A stretch of 64,000 nt of DNA, taken from positions 18,930,314-18,994,313 of the forward strand of contig NC_091571.1 of NCBI RefSeq assembly GCF_042767895.1, read 5' to 3'. Position 1 is the stretch's first letter; each line of letters opens with the position of its first letter. Below the pieces are notes generated by a model. It did not search any database, had not been told where the DNA came from, and worked only from the letters and a program-made list of their open reading frames with translations. This document shows, piece after piece, positions 59,501-64,000 of this stretch. Made by a program: the position numbers and the translations under genes. The DNA comes from Penaeus vannamei (taxonomy: Eukaryota; Arthropoda; Malacostraca; Decapoda; Penaeidae).

Positions 59501-62500
59501 TGATTATGATGATCTTAGCAACAATTCTGCTAATTATCATGATTTTGATGATAACCCCATCAATAATGACAATAATGACGATAATAATTATAATTATGAG
59601 AGTAAATAAGACAATAATTATGATAATAATTATACAAAAATAATTATAATTAGGGCGATAATGACAGTAATGATAATAATGATGATGATAATGACAATAA
59701 TGATGATAATTATCATTATAAAGCCCATCTATAATGAGAAAAAGGCTAATAGTAGAAAAATCTCATAAGTCGAAAAACCGGCAAAATCTAGCGAAATATA
59801 GCCTTTGGAGAGATGAGTCGAAAACCCCCTATTTTCGAGTTTAAAGGTTGATTTTGATGATCTTAGCAATAATTTTGCTAATTATGAGAGTAATTAAGAC
59901 AATAATTATGATAATAATTATACAATAATAATTATAATGATAATTTGCCTAATAATTGCAATAATAGCAATAATCAACACTATTCTAATGATTTTCCTAA
60001 TAATAATAATAACAATAACAGAAATATTAATAGAAGTAATTATAACACGGTTATTATTGTTATTATAATCCTTATTATTGTTGTTATTATTTCCAGAATT
60101 ATCACTATTGTCATTATCATTATTAAAATAATTATAATGATGAAAATGACATTAATAATTAAGATATTGATCATTATAATAACTATATTAAGGGTAATTA
60201 GGGCGATAATGACAGTAATGATAATAATGATGGTGATAATGACAATAATGATGATAATTATCATTATAACGCCCATCTATAATAAGAAAAAGGCTAAAAG
60301 TAGAAAAATCCCAAAAGTCGAAAAACCGGCGAAATCTTGCGAAATATAGCCTTTGGAGAGGTGAGTCGAAAACCCCCCTTTTTCGAGTTTAAAGGATGAT
60401 TATGATGATCTTAGCAATAATTCTGCTAATTATTATGATTTTGATGATAACCCCATCAATAATGACAATAATGACGATAATAATGATGATTATGAGAGTA
60501 ATTAAGACAATAATTATGATAATTATACAATAATAATTATAATGATGATTTGCCTAATAATTGCAATAATAGCAATAATCTACACTATTCTAATGGTTTT
60601 CCTAATAATAATAACGACAATGATAAGAGAATTAATAATAGAAGTAATTTTAACACGGCTATTATTGTTATTATAATCCTTATTATTGTTGTTATTATTA
60701 CAAGAATTATCATTATTTTCATTATCATTATTAAAATAATTATAATTATGAAAATGACATTAATAATTAAGATGATGATTATTATAATGACTATATTAAG
60801 GGTGATTAGGGCGATAATGACAGTAATGATAATAATGATGATGATAATGACAATAATGATGATAATTATCATTAGAAAGCCCATCTATAATGAGAAAAAG
60901 GCTAATAGTAGAAAAATCTCAAAAGTCGAAAAACCGGCAAAATCTAGCGAAATGCAGCCTTTGGAGAGATGAGTCGAAAACCCCCTATTTTCGAGTTTAA
61001 AGGATGATTTTGATGATCTTAGCAATGATTCTGCTAATTATGATGATTTTGATGATAACCCCATCAGTAATGACAATAATGACGATAATAATCATAATTA
61101 CGAGAGTAATTAGGACAATTATGATAGTATTTATACAATGATACTTATAATGACGATTTGCCTAATAATTGCAATGATAGCAATAATCAACACTATTCTG
61201 TTTTTCCTAATAATAATAACGACAATAATAACAGAAATAATAATAGAAGTAATTTTAACACGGCTATTATTGTTATAATAATCCTTATTATTGTTGTTAT
61301 TATTTCTAGAATTATCATTTTTGTCATTATCATTATTAAAATAATTATAATGATGAAAATGACATTAATAATTAAGATGATTATTATAATGACTATATTA
61401 AGGGTGATTAGGGCGATAATGACAGTAATGATAATAATGATGGTGATAATGACAATAATGATGATAATTATCATTATAAAGCCCATCTATAATAAGAAAA
61501 AGGCTAAAAGTAGAAAAATCCCAAAAGTCGAAAAAGCAGCGAAATCTTGCGAAATATAGCCTTTGAAGAAGTCAGTCGAAAACCCTCTTTTTCGAGTTTA
61601 AAGGATGATTATGATGATCTTAGCAATAATTCTGCTAATTATGATGATTTTGATGATAACCCCATCAATAATGACAATAATGACGATAATAATGATAATT
61701 ATGAGAGATATTAGGACAATAATTATGATAATAATTATACAATAATAATTATAATGATGATTTGCCAAATAATTGCAATAATAGTAATAATCAACACTAT
61801 TCTAATGGTTTTCCTAATAATAATAACGACAATGATAACAGAAATAGTAATAGAAGTAATTTTAATACGGCTATTATTGTTATTATAATCCTTATTATTG
61901 TTGTTATTATTTCCAGAATTATCATTATTGTCATTATCATTATTAAAATAATTATAATGATGAAAATGACATTAATAATTAAGATATTGATCATTATAAT
62001 AACTATATTAAGGGTGATTAGGGCGATAATGACAGTAATGATAATAATGATGATGATAATGACAATAATGATGATAATTATCATTATAAAGCCCATCTTT
62101 AATAAGAAAAAGGCTAAAAGTAGAAAATTCCCAAAAGTCGAAAAACCGGCGACATCTTGCGAAATATAGCCGTTGGAGACATGAGTCGCAAACCCCCCTT
62201 TTTCGAGTTTAAAGGATGATTATGATGATCTTAGCAATAATTCTGCTAATTATCATGATTTTGATGATAACCCCATCAATAATGACAATAATGACGATAA
62301 TAATGATAATTATGAGAGTAATTAAGGCAATAATTATGATAATTATACAATAAAAATTATAATGATGATTTGCCTAATAATTGCAATAATAGCAATAATC
62401 AACACTATTGTAATGGTTTTCCTAATAATAATAACGACAATGATAAGAAAATTAATAATAGAAGTAATTATAACACGGTTATTATTGTTATTATAATCCT

Positions 62501-64000
62501 TATTATTGTTGTTATTATTACAAGAATTATCATTATTGTCATTATCATTATTAAAATAATTATAATGATGAAAATGACATTAATAATTAAGATGATGATT
62601 ATTATAATGACTATATTAAGGGTGATTAGGGCGATAATGACAGTAATGATAATAATGATGATGATAATGACAATAATGATGATAATTATCATTAGAAAGC
62701 CCATCTATAATGAGAAAAAGGCTAAAAGTAGAAAAATCCCAAAAGTCGAAAAACCGGCAAAATCTAGCGAAATACAGCCTTTGCAGAAATGAGTCGAAAA
62801 CCCTCTTTTTCGAGTTTAAAGGATGTTTATGATGATCTTAGCAATAATTCTGCTAATTATGATGATTTTGATGAAAACCGAATCAATAATGACAATAATG
62901 ACGATAATAATGATAATTATGAGAGCAATTAGGACAATAATTATGATAATAATTATACAATGATAATTATAATGATGATTTGCCTAATAATTGCAATAAT
63001 AGCAATAATCAACACTATTCTAATGATTTTCCTAATAATAATAACCACAATGATAACAGAAATAGTAATAGAAGTAATTATAACACGGCTAGTATTGTTA
63101 TTATAATCCTTATTATTGTTGTTATTATTTCCAGAATTATCATTATTGTCATTATCATTATTAAAATAATTATAATGATGAAAATGACATTAATAATTAA
63201 GATACTGATTATTATAATGACTACATCAAGGGTGATTAGGGCGATAATGACAGTAATGATAATAATGATGATGATAATGACAATAATGATGATAATTATC
63301 ATTAGAAAGCCCATCTATAATGAGAAAAAGGCTAAAAGTAGAAAAATCTTAAAAGTCGAAAAAGCAGCGAAATCTAGCGAAATACAGCCTTTGGAGAGAT
63401 GAGTCGAAAAACCCTTTTTTCTAGTTTAAAGGATGATTATGATGATCTTAGCAGTAATTCTGCTAATTATGAGTATTTTGATGATAACCCCATCAGTAAT
63501 GACAATAATGACGATAATAATGATAATTATGAGAGTAAGTAGGGCAATAATTATGATAATAATTATATATTGATAATTATAATGATGATTTGCATAATAA
63601 TTGCAATAATAGCAATCGACACTATTCTAATGATTTTCCTAATAATAATAATGACAATGATAACAGAAATAATAATAGAAGTAATTATAACACGGCTATT
63701 ATTGTTATTATAATAATTATTATTGTTATTATTTCCAGAATTATCATTATTGTCATTATCATTATTAAATTGATTATAATGATGAAAATGACATTAATAA
63801 TTAAGATGATGATTATTATAATGACTATATTAAGGGTGATTAGGGCGATAATGACAGTAATGATAATAATGATGGTGATAATGACAATAATGATAATTAT
63901 CATTATAAAGCCCATCTATAATGAGAAAAAGGCTAAAAGTAGAAAAATCTCAAAAGTCGAAAAACCGGCGAAATCTAGCGAAAATCTAGCCTTTGGAGAG
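59185..64000 (+). repeat. Satellite family A array, + orientation
   Basis: About 7.5 monomers, continuing past the window end. Two shortened monomers lie near the switch: at about 59640-59650 the sequence jumps from ATAATTATAAT to TAGGGCGATAATG, and at about 59880 from TTTTGCTAATTATG to AGAGTAATTAAG. The monomer order from 61158 (short variant, SNGFP variant, DKKINN variant) matches that read in reverse from 7480 to 5846. The pair at 62980-63980 matches 11010-12045. No gene is seen. Confidence 0.92.

Overview
The window is eukaryotic, repeat-dominated heterochromatin, and I see no host single-copy gene in it. The perfect TTAGG-type tracts are the arthropod telomere repeat. Together with the ATT/ATC-rich satellite, the RTE-type and Jockey/CR1-like non-LTR retrotransposons and a Ty3/gypsy fragment, they suggest an arthropod, most likely a decapod crustacean. 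That species-level idea is inference.

Most of the sequence is one satellite superfamily in two diverged families, called A and B here. Family A has a monomer of about 610 bp. Family B has a monomer of about 600 bp and is more ragged. They share the same landmarks in the same order, including a small CGAAAA...TTTTCG inverted repeat. '+' means the orientation in which family A reads AAAGGCTAAAAGTAGAAAAA on the top strand.

Layout: A(+) 1-2563; 500-N gap 2564-3063; A(-) 3064-4570; a tandem array of four 285-bp tRNA-like SINE units 4571-5698; A(-) 5699-7940; A(+) 7941-15000; B(-) 15001-26987, holding three interstitial TTAGG tracts; a retroelement island 26988-34304 (gypsy integrase/3' LTR remnant, a dead Jockey/CR1-like LINE, then a GC-rich segment with a diverged inverted repeat); B(+) 34305-41470, interrupted by a decayed full-length RTE-type LINE (36902-40071, minus strand); a unique LTR-like segment 41471-42312; 500-N gap 42313-42812; A(-) 42813-59184, interrupted by a young, open RTE-type LINE (46022-48883, minus strand); and A(+) 59185-64000.

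The large-scale order is mirror-like around the island: A(+) B(-) | island | B(+) A(-), with a second orientation switch on each side at about 7.94 and 59.19 kb. Diagnostic monomer variants occur in mirrored order on the two sides, so the window looks like a very large, imperfect inverted repeat made of satellite higher-order blocks. The TTAGG tracts begin at an identical satellite position in all three cases, inside the shared hairpin.

The only long protein-coding potential lies in mobile elements: one uninterrupted ORF (RTE-type, 949 codons) and several broken ones. The many short Ile/Met/Asn-rich ORFs on both strands are by-products of the ATN-rich satellite and are not annotated as genes.
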